A stretch of DNA of 64,000 bases from Streptomyces sp. TG1A-8 (GTDB lineage Bacteria > Actinomycetota > Actinomycetes > Streptomycetales > Streptomycetaceae): contig NZ_JASTLB010000001.1 in NCBI RefSeq assembly GCF_030499535.1, positions 1,116,001 to 1,180,000 of the forward strand. Reading direction: 5' to 3'. This document shows, piece after piece, positions 34,698 through 44,092 of this stretch (within the stretch, counting starts at the first letter, position 1; each line of letters begins with the position of its first letter). Both the position numbers and the translations under genes were made by a program. The notes under the pieces are model-generated. The model made no database searches. It saw nothing but the letters and a program-made list of their open reading frames with translations, and was not told where the DNA came from.

Positions 34698-34948
34698 GTG
34701 TGGTCCCACGCGGGTTGTTCCGCGTGATCACCCAGGTCAGCCTACCGCACCGGAGCGGGTGCGGAGGTCCGTTCGAACGGGACCGCGGGTGCCTGCGTCC
34801 GTGCCCTCCCGCCGCGCCGGCCCGCACCGCCCCGACGCCGCCCGGACCGCCGGGCCGGTGCGCCGGTCGTGACGGCGGGTTGACACCCCGCTCATGTCCG
34901 GACATGGTGACCCGAACGGGGCAGGAACCGGTCCAGCGGAGGGCTGTC

Positions 34949-36127
34949 GTGGTCGAAGCGCTCGGTGTCGCCGTCGTCGGGTTCGGCTGGATGGGCCGGG
35001 TGCACGCCCGGGCGTACTCCCGGGTCGCGCACCACTACCCGCAGCTCACCGTGCGGCCCCGTCTGGTGGTGGTGGCCGAGGAGGTGCCGGGCGGGGCCGA
35101 GGAGGCCGCCGGGCGGTTCGGGTTCGCCTCCGCGACCCGTGACTGGCGCGAGGTGGCCGCCGACCCGCGCGTGCGCGCCGTCAGCATCACCGCGCCAAAC
35201 TTCCTGCACCGGGAGATCGGGGTGGCGATGGCCGGGGCGGGCAAGCACATCTGGATCGAGAAGCCGGTGGGCCTGACCGGAGCGGACGCCCGCGCGGTGG
35301 CCGACGCGGTCGCCGCGGCCGGTGTGCAGGGCGCGGTCGGGTTCAACTACCGCAACGCCCCCGCCGTGGAGGCCGCCCGCAACCTGATCGCCTCCGGGGG
35401 GATCGGCACGGTCACCCACGTGCGCATCCGGCTGTTCAGCGACTACGCGGCCCACCCGGACACCGCCCTGACCTGGCGCTACGAGCGGGAGCGCGGCGGC
35501 AGCGGAGTGCTCGGGGACCTGGCCTCGCACGGTGCCGACCTGGCCCGCTTCCTGCTCGGCGACATCGTCTCCCTGACCGCCGACACCGCCGTCTTCGTCC
35601 CCGAGCGGGCCCGGCCGGCCGGCGCCACCGCCGGTCACGCCCTCGCCCGCGGCGGCGAGCGGGGGCCGGTCGAGAACGAGGACTACGTCTGCTGCCTGCT
35701 GCGGTTCGCCTCCGGTGCGCGCGGTGTCCTGGAGGCCTGCCGGGTCTCGGTGGGCGAGCAGAACAACTACGGCTTCGAGGTGCACGGCACCCGGGGCGCG
35801 GTGTTCTGGGACTTCCGCAGGATGAACGAGCTGGCGGTCGGGCGCGGGACGGCGTACCGGGACCAGCCGGTCAGCACGGTGTACGTCGGTCCGGACGACG
35901 GCGAGTTCGCCGCGTTCCAGCCGGGCCCAGCCAACGCGATGGGCTACGACGACCTGAAGGTCGTCGAGGCGTACCGCTTCCTGCGCTCCATCGCCGAGGG
36001 CACGCCGTACGGCGCCACCCTGGCCGACGCGGTGCACAGCGCGGCCGTGCTCGACGCCATGGCGGCGTCGGCCCGCAGCCGGGGATGGGTCGACCTGCCG
36101 GTGCCGCAGGCGGGCCGCAGGGGGTGA
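34949..36127 (+). CDS. Gfo/Idh/MocA-family oxidoreductase
   Basis: 392 residues. N-terminal Rossmann fold (GVAVVGFGWMGRVHARAY), the family EKP motif in HIWIEKPVGLTGADARAV near residue 110, GFNYRNAPAVEAARNLI, and the C-terminal domain with GVLGDLASHGADLARFLLG. Likely an NAD(P)-dependent sugar or inositol dehydrogenase; substrate not readable. The GTG at 34949 follows GGAGG by 6 bases. It stands alone between two identical tRNA-Pro genes on the opposite strand. Confidence 0.9.
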   Translation: MVEALGVAVVGFGWMGRVHARAYSRVAHHYPQLTVRPRLVVVAEEVPGGAEEAAGRFGFASATRDWREVAADPRVRAVSITAPNFLHREIGVAMAGAGKHIWIEKPVGLTGADARAVADAVAAAGVQGAVGFNYRNAPAVEAARNLIASGGIGTVTHVRIRLFSDYAAHPDTALTWRYERERGGSGVLGDLASHGADLARFLLGDIVSLTADTAVFVPERARPAGATAGHALARGGERGPVENEDYVCCLLRFASGARGVLEACRVSVGEQNNYGFEVHGTRGAVFWDFRRMNELAVGRGTAYRDQPVSTVYVGPDDGEFAAFQPGPANAMGYDDLKVVEAYRFLRSIAEGTPYGATLADAVHSAAVLDAMAASARSRGWVDLPVPQAGRRG

Positions 36128-36416
36128 CCCCCTGGATCGCCGGCCCCGGACCGCCCCGCACGACACCTCACCGGCGAAGTCCCCCGCACGACGCGTCGAG
36201 GTCACCGCCGCCCGAGCGCTCCCGGGCCGCGAACGCCGCGACGCCCCGGGCCGGGCGGGGGCACCGCCCGCTCGTACCACCGGCAGAGCGGGCCGGCCCG
36301 TGCGTCGGCCGTGCCGGGGCGCCCGGCCGCACCCGCACCGAACGGCGCGTCCGGGTCGGGCGTCGTGGTCGTGCTCGCGGGGACCAGGCCACCCCAACCG
36401 GTCCCCGGGAACGGCC
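36128..36416. other. Gene-free stretch, about 290 bp
   Basis: Between the MocA-type gene and the terminator of tRNA copy 2. No feature recognised apart from high GC content. Confidence 0.5.
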
Positions 36417-36450
36417 AGGGGCGGTTCCGGATTCCTCCGGAACCGCCCCT
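36417..36450 (-). terminator. Terminator of tRNA-Pro copy 2
   Basis: Perfect 15-bp stem (36417-36431 with 36436-36450) and a 4-base loop, 19 bases after the tRNA 3' end. Confidence 0.85.
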
Positions 36451-36469
36451 AATCCGCGACTCCCTCAAG

Positions 36470-36543
<74 letters not shown>

Positions 36544-36648
36544 GTGCGCTCGTCCGCGGTGCTCCGCGTGATCGCGCGAACAGCACTTTACCGCACGCGC
36601 GGGGGTGGACCGAAGTGGGTTCCCGGCCGCCGGGGGACAATCGGCCGT

Positions 36649-37170
36649 ATGGCACACACAGGCACGGCAGCGGGCGGGCAGCGGGGCTCCCGGGACCGGG
36701 ACGCCGACGGGCGGGCCCGCAACGCCCGGCCCCGGGACGGGCTGGGGCGGCCCCTGCCCCACGGGGCGGACGGCGTCGCCCGGCAGCCGGAAGGGGTCGT
36801 GCGGGCGCCGCGGGAGACCGTGGCCGAGGCGCAGGCCCTGCTGGCGGCGGGCAAGCCGTTCCACGCGCACGAGGTGTTCGAGGACGCCTGGAAGTCGGGT
36901 CCCGAGGGGGAACGCGCGCTGTGGCGGGGGCTCGCCCAGCTGGCGGTGGGCCTCACGCACGCGGCCCGCGGCAACGCCACCGGCGGGGCGCGGCTGCTGC
37001 GGCGCGGCGCGGACGCCGCCGAGCAGTGGGCGGCCGGGCGGGGCGAGGACCGGCCGTACGGCATGGACCTGACCGGGCTCGCCCGGTGGGCCCGCGAACT
37101 GGCCGGGCGGGTGGAGGCGGCGCCGGGGCCCGTCGACGCGGCGGCCGAGGCACCGCGGCTCACCTCCTGA
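36649..37170 (+). CDS. DUF309-family protein
   Basis: 173 residues. The N-terminal 55 are Gly/Arg-rich and probably disordered; the DUF309 helical domain follows, recognised by the H-x-H-E signature in KPFHAHEVFEDAWKSG, then LWRGLAQLAVGLTHAARGN. The role of the family is not established. GACAAT (36636-36641) sits 7 bases before the ATG, hinting at a leaderless message. The next gene, cobF, begins 104 bases later. Confidence 0.88.
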   Translation: MAHTGTAAGGQRGSRDRDADGRARNARPRDGLGRPLPHGADGVARQPEGVVRAPRETVAEAQALLAAGKPFHAHEVFEDAWKSGPEGERALWRGLAQLAVGLTHAARGNATGGARLLRRGADAAEQWAAGRGEDRPYGMDLTGLARWARELAGRVEAAPGPVDAAAEAPRLTS

Positions 37171-37274
37171 GGCCGCCGCCGCGGGCGGCCCCGCGCCCCG
37201 TCCGCAGGGCCGCCGTCGCCGGCGGTGGTGCGGGCGGTGGCCGCGCCGCCGGTGGCATGCGGCAGACTCGGGGC

Positions 37275-38048
37275 GTGCGAAAGATTCATGTCATCGGTAT
37301 CGGTGCGGGCGACCCCGACCAGCTGACCCTGCAGGCGGTCAAGGCGCTGCGGGACACGGACGTGTTCTTCCTGCTCGACAAGGGCGAGGTGAAGAGCGAC
37401 CTGACGCGGCTCCGCCGGGACGTGCTCGACGCGCACCTGCCCGAGGGGGCGTACCGGCTGGTGGAGGCCCGCGACCCGGAGCGGGACCGGACGGCGGGCG
37501 GCGCCTCGTACTCGCCGGCCGTCGGGGACTGGCGCAGCGCCCGCGCCGGCATCTACGAGCGGCTGATCGCGAGTGAGCTCGACGAGGACGGCACCGGGGC
37601 GTTCCTGGTGTGGGGCGACCCGTCGCTGTACGACAGCACGCTGGGCGTCCTGCAGGAGGTGCTGGAGCGGGGCGCGGTGGCGTTCGAGTACGACGTGGTG
37701 CCCGGCATCAGCAGCGTCTCCTCGCTGGTCGCCCGGCACCGCACGGGCCTGAACCGGGTGGCCCGTCCGGTGCAGATCACCACCGGACGGCGGCTCGCCG
37801 AGGGCTTCCCGGACGGGGTGGACGACGTGGTGGTGATGCTGGACGCGCACCAGGCCTTCCGGCACTACGCCGACCAGGACATCGACATCTACTGGGGCGC
37901 CTACATAGGCACGCCGGACGAGATCCTGGTCGCCGGCCCGCTCGCCGAGGCCGGCCCGCGCATCGAGCGGCTGCGGGCCGAGGCCCGCGAGCGCAAAGGC
38001 TGGATCATGGACACGTACCTGCTGCGGCGGCGTCCCGGGCAGGCCTGA
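37275..38048 (+). CDS. cobF: Precorrin-6A synthase (deacetylating) CobF
   Basis: A 257-residue tetrapyrrole methylase of aerobic cobalamin synthesis that methylates C1 of precorrin-5 and releases acetate. The SAM-binding opening RKIHVIGIGAGDPDQLT, GAFLVWGDPSLYDSTL and DVVPGISSVSSLVARH are CobF-typical. The GTG at 37275 gives the usual N-terminus; an ATG at 37257 is possible. Convergent with cobK, which acts later in the same pathway. Confidence 0.94.
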   Translation: MRKIHVIGIGAGDPDQLTLQAVKALRDTDVFFLLDKGEVKSDLTRLRRDVLDAHLPEGAYRLVEARDPERDRTAGGASYSPAVGDWRSARAGIYERLIASELDEDGTGAFLVWGDPSLYDSTLGVLQEVLERGAVAFEYDVVPGISSVSSLVARHRTGLNRVARPVQITTGRRLAEGFPDGVDDVVVMLDAHQAFRHYADQDIDIYWGAYIGTPDEILVAGPLAEAGPRIERLRAEARERKGWIMDTYLLRRRPGQA

Positions 38049-38125
38049 CCGGCGCGCGTCCGGGGCCCGGACGGGCCGACGAGCCGACGAGCCGGAGCGT
38101 ACGGGCCGCCGCCGCGCAGCCGCCG

Positions 38126-38881
38126 TCACCGCGCGCGCGGGGCGCCGAGTCCGAGCCGGTCCAGTACGGCCGGCACGTCCGGCACCGCCTGCACGCCGTC
38201 CGGCAGCGGCGGTCGCCGGACGACGACCACGGGCAGGCCGAGGTCCCGCGCGGCCGTCAGTTTCGCGGCCGTGGCCCCGCCTCCGCTGTCCTTGGTGACC
38301 AGGACGTCGATGCGGTGGGCGCGCAGCAGTTCGGTCTCGTCGGCGACGGTGAACGGCCCGCGGGCCAGGAGCACCTCGCTGCCGGGCGGCAGGGGCGGTT
38401 CGGGCGGCTCCACCGACCGTATGACGAAGTGCAGGCCGGCCGGGCGGGCGAAGGCCGCGAGGCCGAGGCGGCCGGTGGTGAGGAACACCCGGCGGCCGAG
38501 CCGGGGCAGGACGTCCGCCGCCGCCTCCAGGGAGGGGACCGGGTGCCAGGTGTCGCCGGGGCCCGGACGCCAGCCGGGGCGGCGCAGGACGACCGCGGGC
38601 ACCCCGGTGGCCGCCGCCGCGCGTGCCGCGTTGGCCGTGATCGACGCGGCGAACGGGTGGGTGGCGTCGACCAGGGCGTCCACCTCGTGCGCGCGCAGCC
38701 AGTCCGCGAGCCCCGCGGCCCCGCCGAAGCCGCCGGTCCGCACCTCGCCCTCCAGCGCGCCCGGGCGCGTGACCCGGCCGGCCAGGGAGGTGGTGACGCG
38801 GACGCCCGGATGTGCGGTGAGGGCGGCGGCGAGGCGGCGGGCCTCGGTGGTGCCGCCGAGGACGAGGACGTGCGGGGACAC
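38126..38881 (-). CDS. cobK: Precorrin-6A reductase CobK/CbiJ
   Basis: 251 residues, starting with a nucleotide-binding LVLGGTTEARRLAAAL, then DALVDATHPFAASITANA, RRVFLTTGRLGLAAF and VTKDSGGGATAAKLTAARDL, all CobK landmarks. It reduces precorrin-6A with NADPH. Starts at the GTG at 38881. The product of cobF, 78 bp away on the other strand, is its substrate, so the two genes are functionally linked though convergently transcribed. Confidence 0.94.
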   Translation of the reverse strand: MSPHVLVLGGTTEARRLAAALTAHPGVRVTTSLAGRVTRPGALEGEVRTGGFGGAAGLADWLRAHEVDALVDATHPFAASITANAARAAAATGVPAVVLRRPGWRPGPGDTWHPVPSLEAAADVLPRLGRRVFLTTGRLGLAAFARPAGLHFVIRSVEPPEPPLPPGSEVLLARGPFTVADETELLRAHRIDVLVTKDSGGGATAAKLTAARDLGLPVVVVRRPPLPDGVQAVPDVPAVLDRLGLGAPRAR

Positions 38882-39041
38882 GGGGTGAGCGTACGGCAGC
38901 GGGCTACCGCAGCAGCAGCTGCACCCCGCCCACGACCGTCGCGGCGATCACCAGGCGTTCGAAGGTGTCGGTACGGCCGTCCCGGGGCCCCCCGTCCGGC
39001 CCGCGGCCCCGTCCGGGATCACCGCAGGGGGCCGCCTTCGC

Positions 39042-40229
<1,188 letters not shown>

Positions 40230-40293
40230 GGCTGGGACTCCTGACCGACGACGCTGGGGATCCGCACGGACCGGGTGGACCGCGGCGATTAAT

Positions 40294-40304
40294 TAGCACT
40301 GCTA
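40294..40304. promoter_or_regulatory. TAGCA-N-TGCTA dyad upstream of the thiolase
   Basis: An 11-bp perfect dyad inside an unusually AT-rich 30-bp stretch (about 40288-40318), 65 bases upstream of the thiolase GTG. It looks like a TetR-family operator overlapping the promoter; no TetR gene is in the window. The rest of 40230-40478 shows nothing else. Confidence 0.45.
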
Positions 40305-40478
40305 GTTTTGAATATAGACCTCCGCCCGGCTCCCTGGGAAGGTCCCCCCGGCCCTCCGCCGCCACCGGGCGGCCCCGCCCAGGAGAGCGGCCCGCAGCGC
40401 CCGCGAGGCGGGCGGTACGGGCGTCCCCGGGAGGGCGGACGGCTTCCCGGATCGGTTGCCGCCCCGCTGGTCAAGCAC

Positions 40479-40503
40479 GTTTGCGCCCCCTCACGCCGGG
40501 CAT
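40479..40503 (+). promoter_or_regulatory. SigB-type promoter of dps
   Basis: GTTT (40479-40482) and GGGCAT (40498-40503) with a 15-base spacer match the GnnT / GGGTA pattern of Streptomyces SigB-group promoters. Known dpsA genes in Streptomyces depend on this sigma group. The ATG follows about 95 bases later. Confidence 0.6.
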
Positions 40504-40601
40504 CCGCGCCCCATGACCCACGGGGCCGCGGTCGCCGCCCGTGCGGGCCCGGCCGACCGCGCGTGTCCCCGGCAGAACACGACGAAGGGAAGAACCACGC
40601 C

Positions 40602-41087
40602 ATGACCGTGGTGAAGAGCACCCTGTCCGAGGAGGCGCTCCGCGTCACCGGGACCGCCCTGCAGGAGACCCTGGTGGACCTGCTCGGGCTGTCACTGGTC
40701 GGCAAGCAGGCGCACTGGAACGTCGTGGGTCCGCGCTTCCGGTCGGTCCACCTCCAGCTGGACGAGGTGGTCGCCACCGTCCGCGCCCACTCCGACACCG
40801 TCGCCGAACGCGCCGCCGCGCTGGGGGTCTCCCCCGACGGCCGGCCCGAGACCATCGCCGCGACGTTCGCGCTGCCCGGCGCCAAGGAGGGCTGGCTGCG
40901 CGACACCGAGGCGGTGGAGCTGCTGGTGTCGGCCCTGGAGACGGCCATCGGGCGGCTGCGCGAGCGCATCGCCCAGACCGAGGAGGCCGACCCGGTCACC
41001 CAGGACCTGCTGATCGCCGTCACCGCCGACCTGGAGAAGCAGCGCTGGATGTTCGAGGCGGAGAACTGGCCCCGCGACGAGAAGTGA
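40602..41087 (+). CDS. dps: Dps-family DNA-protection/ferritin-like protein
   Basis: A 161-residue four-helix protein. The ferroxidase residues are in KQAHWNVVGPRFRSVHLQLD, followed by ATVRAHSDTVAERAAALGVSP; the C-terminal helix ends EKQRWMFEAENWPRDEK, common among actinobacterial Dps. Forms 12-mers that store iron and protect DNA under stress. ATG at 40602 follows GAAGGGAAGAA. A SigB-type promoter lies upstream and a strong terminator downstream. Confidence 0.95.
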   Translation: MTVVKSTLSEEALRVTGTALQETLVDLLGLSLVGKQAHWNVVGPRFRSVHLQLDEVVATVRAHSDTVAERAAALGVSPDGRPETIAATFALPGAKEGWLRDTEAVELLVSALETAIGRLRERIAQTEEADPVTQDLLIAVTADLEKQRWMFEAENWPRDEK

Positions 41088-41157
41088 CCCGCCCGCGACC
41101 GGCCGCACGCCCCCGTACGGCGACACGAGGGGCGGCACCACGGCCGACGCGCCCGAA

Positions 41158-41195
41158 CCCGCCGCGCCGCGGGAGGACTTCCGCGGCGCGGCGGG
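41158..41195 (+). terminator. Terminator of dps
   Basis: Perfect 15-bp stem (41158-41172 with 41181-41195) with an 8-base loop, 70 bases after the dps stop. Confidence 0.8.
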
Positions 41196-41313
41196 ACGAC
41201 GCGGGCCTCGGCGCACAGCGGCGGGCACGGGTGCGCGGCGCGTGGTGAACCGCCGCGGCCCGGCAACCGGGACTCCGGGCCGCCCCCGGAACCGGCTGCG
41301 CCCCGCCCGGACC

Positions 41314-41376
41314 GGCTACGACGGCTACGACGGCTACGACGGCTACGACGGCTACGACGGCTACGACGGCTACGAC
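41314..41376. repeat. Seven 9-bp tandem repeats (GGCTACGAC)
   Basis: Seven exact copies of GGCTACGAC. Read on the minus strand each unit contains an in-frame TAG, and the innermost one is the stop codon of the HAD phosphatase gene (41370-41372). The plus-strand reading would encode Gly-Tyr-Asp repeats but lies in no supported gene. Confidence 0.95.
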
Positions 41377-42236
41377 GCCAGGGATATGTCCATCACCCGG
41401 GCGATCGTCCGCAGCACCCCGTTGTCGTTGTTGGACGGGGCGAGGTGGCGCGCGCGCCGGACGACGTCCGGGTGGGCGTTGGCCATGGCGAAGGACCAGT
41501 CGGCCGCGTCCAGCATCTCCAGGTCGTTGAGGTAGTCGCCGAAGACCATGGTCTGCGCGGACGTGATGCCCAGTTCACGCTGCAGGGCGCGCAGGGCCGC
41601 GCCCTTGTTGGCGGTGCGGTTCATGACGTCGACCCAGTGCTCCCCGGAGACCACGACCCGGTGCGTGGCGGCGAAGTCCCGCAGCGCCGCGGCGGTGCGG
41701 CGCTCGGCGGACCCGAAGTCGAACAGCGCCACCTTGATCACGTCGTCGTCCACGGCGGTGACGTCCTCCACGACCCGGTGCTCGACGTAGTACCGGCGCA
41801 CCTCCGCCAGGAACGCCGCGTCCGTCCGCTCCACGTACGCCGACCGCTTGCCGCAGACCACGGCGCCCACGTCGACGCCGTCCGCGGCCAGCCGGCGCAC
41901 CCTGCGGGCGACGTCCGCGGCGACGGAGGGGTCGAGCGGGTCGGAACTCAGCTCCACCCCGTCACGCACCACGTAGGTGCCGTTCTCCGCGATGAACACC
42001 ATGCCCTCGGCGACGTCGGCGAACTGCCGGGCCAGCGTGGCGTACTGGCGGCCGCTCGCCGGGCTGAACAGCACTCCGCGGCGGCGCAGTTCGCCCAGCA
42101 GGGGCCACAGGCCGCCGGGGATCCGCTTGGCATCGTCCAGCAGTGTGCCGTCCATGTCGGTGACGACGAGCCGGATGCCGGCCGGGCCGGACCGCGGGGC
42201 GGGGACGTCGAGGAGGGGCGCGGGCGTGGCGGACAT
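41370..42236 (-). CDS. Cof-type HAD-IIB phosphatase
   Basis: 288 residues. Motif I VVTDMDGTLLDD (both Asp) near residue 26-37, motif II FSPASGRQY, and the C-terminal motif III/IV MVFGDYLNDLEMLDAADWSF with AMANAHPDVV. The family dephosphorylates sugar phosphates and cofactors. The tail ends inside a tandem repeat that provides the stop codon. Divergent from a methyltransferase gene. Confidence 0.93.
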   Translation of the reverse strand: MSATPAPLLDVPAPRSGPAGIRLVVTDMDGTLLDDAKRIPGGLWPLLGELRRRGVLFSPASGRQYATLARQFADVAEGMVFIAENGTYVVRDGVELSSDPLDPSVAADVARRVRRLAADGVDVGAVVCGKRSAYVERTDAAFLAEVRRYYVEHRVVEDVTAVDDDVIKVALFDFGSAERRTAAALRDFAATHRVVVSGEHWVDVMNRTANKGAALRALQRELGITSAQTMVFGDYLNDLEMLDAADWSFAMANAHPDVVRRARHLAPSNNDNGVLRTIARVMDISLAS

Positions 42237-42393
42237 GGCCTGCTTCCGGTCGGGGGCGGGTTGCGGGTCCCAGTGTTCCTCATGTGTTCGGAGGCGCCGG
42301 CGCGGCGGGGCGGGGGCGTCCGGCCGGGTCCGCAGGGTGCCGGCGCGGTCACGCTGCGGTGTTCCCGGGACAACACGATCGACGGGCGGCACA

Positions 42394-43239
42394 ATGACGG
42401 CGGACACCGCACGTGAGAAGGGCGACGACGTGAGCGAAAGCCGACCCCCGACGACCGGTCCGGCCGGGCCGAACACCTCGGTGGCGCACAACGCGCGGGT
42501 CTGGAACTACTGGATCGGCGGCAAGGACCACTACGAGGTCGACCAGCGGGTCGGCGAGCACGTCGCGGGCCTGTTCCCGGTGATCCGGCAGGTCGCCCGG
42601 GCGGACCGGGAGTTCCTGAGGCGTGCGGTCCGCTTCCTGACCGCCGAGCGCGGGATGCGCCAGTTCCTCGACGTCGGCACCGGGCTGCCGACGGTGGACA
42701 ACACGCACGAGATCGCCCAGCGGATCGCGCCCGAGTCCCGGATCGTGTACGTCGACAACGACCCGATCGTGCTGGTGCACGCCCGTTCCCTGCTCACCAG
42801 TTCCCCCGAGGGGGTCACGGACTACATCGACGCCGATGTGCGCGACCCGGAGTCGATCGTCCAGCGCGCCGCACGGACCCTCGACCTGGACCGGCCGGTG
42901 GCGGTGATGATGCTGGGCATCCTGAACTTCGTCCTGGACACCGACGAGGCCCGGGACGTCGTGCGGCGGCTCATGGCGGCGGTGCCCTCCGGCAGCCACC
43001 TGGTGCTCACCCACCCGACGTTCGACGCCGAGGTGGGGGGCGAGGGCAACGTCGCCGCGATGGAGTTCTGGAACGCCAACGCCACTCCGCCGATCACCGC
43101 CCGCGGCCACGCCGAGATCGCCGCCTTCCTCGACGGCCTGGACCTGGTCGAGCCGGGCCTGGTGCCGTGCTCGCAGTGGCGTGCGGAGGACTCCCCCGCG
43201 GCGGTGCCGCAGTTCGGCGCGGTGGCCGTGAAGCCCTGA
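42394..43239 (+). CDS. SAM-dependent methyltransferase (actinobacterial DUF574 type)
   Basis: 281 residues. VAHNARVWNYWIGGKDHYEV opens the conserved part, followed by the SAM loop RQFLDVGTGLPTVDNTHEIA, RIVYVDNDPIVLVHARSLL and a motif IV-like PVAVMMLGILNFV. This family is strongly expanded in Streptomyces, with unknown substrates. A GTG at 42430 with a better-placed AGGG is an alternative start. Confidence 0.9.
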   Translation: MTADTAREKGDDVSESRPPTTGPAGPNTSVAHNARVWNYWIGGKDHYEVDQRVGEHVAGLFPVIRQVARADREFLRRAVRFLTAERGMRQFLDVGTGLPTVDNTHEIAQRIAPESRIVYVDNDPIVLVHARSLLTSSPEGVTDYIDADVRDPESIVQRAARTLDLDRPVAVMMLGILNFVLDTDEARDVVRRLMAAVPSGSHLVLTHPTFDAEVGGEGNVAAMEFWNANATPPITARGHAEIAAFLDGLDLVEPGLVPCSQWRAEDSPAAVPQFGAVAVKP

Positions 43240-43467
43240 CCCCGGCCGCGCGGCGCCGGGCCCGCCGAGGAGGACGTGCGACCACCGCGTCCGGCGGAGC
43301 GCGGCCCGCCCCCGCACTCCCGGGTGCGCGCCGCCGGCTCGGGCCCACCCGACGCCCCGCGCACCGCGCCCCCGCGGCGGCCTCGGCTCCCGCCGCCCTT
43401 ACGCACCACCCGCCCCCGATCCGGCCCGCTCCCAACGGGCGCCCCACCCGGAAAGTATGATCTAGCA

Positions 43468-44004
43468 ATGTCTGACATGACCGACACCACGCCCGGCTGG
43501 CTGACCACGGACGAGCTGGAAATGGCCAGGGCCCGTATGCCGATCCTGTACGTCGAGGCCGTGCCGGTGCGCGTGGACGACAGCGGCGAAGTCACCAGCA
43601 TCGGACTGCTGCTGCGCATCGGCCCGGACGGAACGGTCAGCCGGACCCTGGTGTCCGGCCGTGTCCTGCACCACGAGCGGGTCCGGGACGCGCTGCTGCG
43701 GCACCTGGAGAAGGACCTCGGCCCGGTCGCCCTCCCCCGCGTCCCCGCCTCGCTGCAGCCGTTCACGGTCGCCGAGTACTTCCCGACGGTGGGCGTCACC
43801 CCGTACCACGACCCGCGCCAGCACGCCGTGTCCCTGGCCTACGTCGTCCCGGTCACCGGTGACTGCCGCCCCCGCCAGGACGCGCTGGACCTGGTGTGGT
43901 TCAGCCCCCGGGAGGCCGCCTCCGCGGCCGTGCAGAGTGAGATGCCGGGCGGCCACGGGGCCCTGCTGAAGCAGGCGCTGGCGCACGTGGGGCTCGTGTC
44001 CTGA
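43468..44004 (+). CDS. NUDIX-like DUF4916 protein
   Basis: 178 residues, all cytoplasmic: GWLTTDELEMARARMPILYV, then VRVDDSGEVTSIGLLLRIG, and the terminal DALDLVWFSPREAASAAVQ. This fits the DUF4916/NUDIX-hydrolase-like group of actinobacteria, but the canonical Nudix box GX5EX7REUXEEXGU is not intact, so hydrolase activity is doubtful. TATGAT (43456-43461) lies 6 bases before the ATG, suggesting a leaderless message. Confidence 0.85.
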   Translation: MSDMTDTTPGWLTTDELEMARARMPILYVEAVPVRVDDSGEVTSIGLLLRIGPDGTVSRTLVSGRVLHHERVRDALLRHLEKDLGPVALPRVPASLQPFTVAEYFPTVGVTPYHDPRQHAVSLAYVVPVTGDCRPRQDALDLVWFSPREAASAAVQSEMPGGHGALLKQALAHVGLVS

Positions 44005-44019
44005 GACCGCGGCGGGATC

Positions 44020-44052
44020 CCCGGAGTCCCCGGACACCACGGGGGCTCCGGG
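44020..44052 (+). terminator. Terminator of the DUF4916 gene
   Basis: 13-pair stem containing one T-G wobble (44020-44032 with 44040-44052) and a 7-base loop, 15 bases after the stop. Confidence 0.7.
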
Positions 44053-44090
44053 CCGACGGGCCGACGGGCCGACGGGCCGACGGGCCGACG
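44051..44090. repeat. Five 8-bp tandem repeats (GGCCGACG)
   Basis: Five exact copies fill the gap between the DUF4916 terminator and the stop of the convergent beta-lactamase-family gene (44093). Confidence 0.9.
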
Positions 44091-44092
44091 GC

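Noticed and set aside
38885..38990. Minus-strand tail DTFERLVIAATVVGGVQLLLR between thiolase and cobK (split here as DTFERLVIAATV then VGGVQLLLR)
   Set aside because: Looks membrane-like but no start codon with a ribosome site was found in phase; too little to call a gene.
41314..41376. Possible CRISPR-like array
   Set aside because: Units are 9 bp and directly abutting, with no spacers; a plain tandem repeat.
43468..44004. Calling this gene an active NUDIX hydrolase
   Set aside because: The full Nudix box cannot be found in the sequence, so only the DUF4916/NUDIX-like family label is kept.
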